A DNA stretch of 64,000 nt from the NCBI GenBank assembly GCA_963739235.1, contig CAVTZY010000014.1:1-64000 (forward strand), read 5' to 3'. The notes below the pieces were generated by a model. It searched no databases. It saw nothing but the letters and a program-made list of their open reading frames with translations, and had not been told where the DNA came from. Position numbers and translations under genes: made by a program. The DNA is from JAFNAG01 sp963739235 (GTDB taxonomy: Bacteria > Acidobacteriota > UBA6911). Shown piece after piece: positions 62,369 through 64,000 of the stretch. Position 1 is the first letter of the stretch, and each line of letters starts with the position of its first letter.

Positions 62369-62478
62369 TTCGCCCCGATAGTTGTGTCCCGTTCTCCTCC
62401 TTCCCCACAGAGGAACTTTCCGCCGGGCGATTCTCGGGGACGCGGCTTGCCGGGATAAAGGCGATCCAACACCCGTAG

Positions 62479-63342
62479 CTACCGACTCCTGAATATGAAC
62501 TCCCTTCTCGCAAGCGTGCTGATCAGACTGTCCTCCGACCCAAAGAGGGAAAAGGCGTTCAAGTTCATCAGTTCCAGATCTCTCAGGGCCTCCAGCCGCT
62601 CTGCAACTGGAATCGTGAACTGGAGCACCATCCCGTCTTCCCTTGCGGCATCGGTTATTACTTCATCATGGTGGCCCTGGATCAGGTAGTCCGCGGGTTG
62701 TTTCTCGACACACATCGTGTACCAGCTTTGCTGATAGAGGTGCCGAGCATGGGACCGACCATACGGCCCCACGTAAATGAGCTCGCGCTGCGACGAAAAA
62801 ATGCCGCCCGAACGACCTCGTACAAACGCGTATACACGGACCCGGCCGGCTTCACTGGTCACGGCAGTGTCAAACGCAAAAAAAGCAGCCACGTAGGGCG
62901 AGGCAGTCCAGTCAAGTAGCGGTGAGGGAAATCCGTGATGTCTGATGTATAGAAGAAACTCGTAGATCTCCTCCTGGCTCGTCAGGATACTGGTGAGCCG
63001 GTCTGGGTCACCCTCCCCGACCATTTCCTTTAATTCACCATAATCGGGAACGTTTTCCCATCGCCTGCCTGTAAACATTTCGACGGCGCTCTTACACGCG
63101 GCCGCCTTACGGTAGTACTGTAGGAAACTTCGATCCAGGTCGGAATGTTCGCCCTGATAGAAGCGCTCCAGCGTGGTTTGCAGATGCCAGCCGCTCGTGG
63201 CAAGGCCTCGGAACAACGGAGGCGGCCACCGGTCCCGGCATGTACGGGCCAGGCACCGGACCTCTTCCAGATATTCAGACCAACAGCTGAGAGGCTTTTC
63301 GATCATATTCTGTTTTATCGACACTGACGCTTTCCTTATCAC
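62479..63342 (-). CDS. FRG-domain protein
   Basis: A 287-residue protein with an FRG domain: the eponymous LFRGLATSGWHLQTTLERF (about residue 43), the helical middle, and the HHGFPSPLLDWTASPYVAAF block with AFVRGRSGGI later. FRG proteins are uncharacterised and are often found in phage-defence or mobile contexts. The start at 63342 (GTG) is chosen because CAGGAG lies 6 bases upstream; an earlier GTG at 63369 and an ATG at 63306 are in frame. It lies next to the tRNA-Glu fragment and 280 bases from the IS91-type copy D. Confidence 0.88.
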   Translation of the reverse strand: MIRKASVSIKQNMIEKPLSCWSEYLEEVRCLARTCRDRWPPPLFRGLATSGWHLQTTLERFYQGEHSDLDRSFLQYYRKAAACKSAVEMFTGRRWENVPDYGELKEMVGEGDPDRLTSILTSQEEIYEFLLYIRHHGFPSPLLDWTASPYVAAFFAFDTAVTSEAGRVRVYAFVRGRSGGIFSSQRELIYVGPYGRSHARHLYQQSWYTMCVEKQPADYLIQGHHDEVITDAAREDGMVLQFTIPVAERLEALRDLELMNLNAFSLFGSEDSLISTLARREFIFRSR

Positions 63343-63625
63343 AGGGTACTCCTGTGAACTCCCGGCCACATCAACCCGCGCGGAAAGACGGGCGTTGTGG
63401 ACGATAAACGTTGGGACTTATCGGAGGCGACGGATCGAAACAAGCTGCCTGTGCGGACTCGCGAGCCCGCCTGAGCATTGATCTTCAGCTTCCGATATCG
63501 AGTGACATGTCACCTTCGAGGGCTGTACCCCTACTGCTGCAGCATCTTATACCGAAACTGTCCCGCGCGGCATCTCTTTTGGGTACACGCCTCCTTACTG
63601 CAGAGCAGATTGGCAGCCTCGGCTC

Positions 63626-64000
63626 AGGGATAGTAAAAATAAGCTGCCGAATTGTCTTTGCGCCTGCTGAATGCGTCGCCTGCAGTTTCTGATAAAAGGT
63701 TATCTGTCAACCTGCGCAGCATCTGGTAGGCAGTATAATCCAGACAAATCTGCAAGATACAGGATTCCGGGCGCACCTCCGGCCCAGCTTTGCTCTCTGA
63801 TTAAGAAATATCGTGATCGGCAGTCGCCAGTATTGCCGGAGCGATGGGTGGGGGTCTGGAAGGGAGGCCGAGGCAGATCAGGATCTTCCTGATTGCATCG
63901 GGTGGATGGATGGCTGCAAGTATCCTGGTGCGTGCGCCACAGCGGGGGCATTTTAAAACGTCGATCAAGAAAATTCTTCTGAGAAGTTCTGCCCAAGAGT
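63626..64000 (-). mobile_element. IS91-type 3'-end fragment, copy D, running off the window
   Basis: 375 visible bases, identical in layout to copy B including the sequence beyond the shared 356 bp (AGAAGTTCTGCCCAAGAGT), so this copy may extend into a longer or complete element to the right. Confidence 0.8.

Overview
The window looks like a contig from an Acidobacteriota genome (Solibacter-like, moderately GC-rich). The main pointer is the large protein at 56.3-58.2 kb, which has the VWFA-related architecture typical of that phylum. Supporting pointers are a sigma factor of the TIGR02999 type translationally coupled to a serine/threonine kinase, a PEP-CTERM protein, and many TPR and lipoprotein genes. 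No rRNA gene, intact tRNA or CRISPR array was seen. Assignments rest on reading motifs by eye, not on searches.

Left part (1-19 kb), ordinary and intact. A partial TPR protein is followed by a leftward operon (RND adaptor, RND permease, SAM methyltransferase). A divergent rightward MacA/MacB-type export operon shares a control region containing a perfect 16-bp palindrome. Then come a PIN-PhoH ATPase, glucose-6-phosphate dehydrogenase, a GH63-type glucosidase (leftward), a rubredoxin-FAD/NAD(P) oxidoreductase fusion, a 515-residue protein of unknown function set between inverted repeats, and a CDGSH iron-sulfur protein.

Middle part (19.6-47.9 kb), a graveyard of mobile DNA mixed with live genes. 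Live genes are a PIN/RHH toxin-antitoxin pair, a histidine kinase/response regulator/TPR-coiled-coil operon, a secreted EEP-family hydrolase, a lipoprotein, a PEP-CTERM protein, a secreted beta-helix protein and the ECF sigma/kinase pair. Between them lie two related DDE-integrase insertion sequences (one carrying a 230-bp MITE-like insertion whose 10-bp target duplication can be read exactly), an ISAzo13-type element with 31-bp terminal repeats, a decayed AlbA_2-type ATP-binding gene, and two inverted copies of a third transposase family about 7.4 kb apart. A short IS91-type end (starting AGGGATAG) recurs at five places and usually abuts a truncated gene.

Right part (47.9-64 kb). An erythromycin-esterase-like protein, an ABC-2 exporter pair, an uncharacterised two-gene operon (zinc-ribbon protein plus a 614-residue helical protein), a GH94 relic, a receiver-domain gene cut by the IS91-type end, the VWFA-like protein, IS110 and IS91 relics enclosing a BrnT/BrnA toxin-antitoxin pair, a secreted protein with octapeptide repeats, a 3' fragment of tRNA-Glu that resembles an integration scar, and an FRG-domain protein. 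Several perfect or near-perfect long inverted repeats (30, 33, 28 and 26 bp arms) lie between genes and look like REP/MITE-type units.

Taken together, this is a chromosomal region with envelope export and signalling genes whose right two thirds have been repeatedly hit by transposable elements. The best candidates for undescribed biology are the inverted-repeat-bounded 515-residue protein, the small hairpin-type mobile elements, and the one-ended IS91-type fragments.
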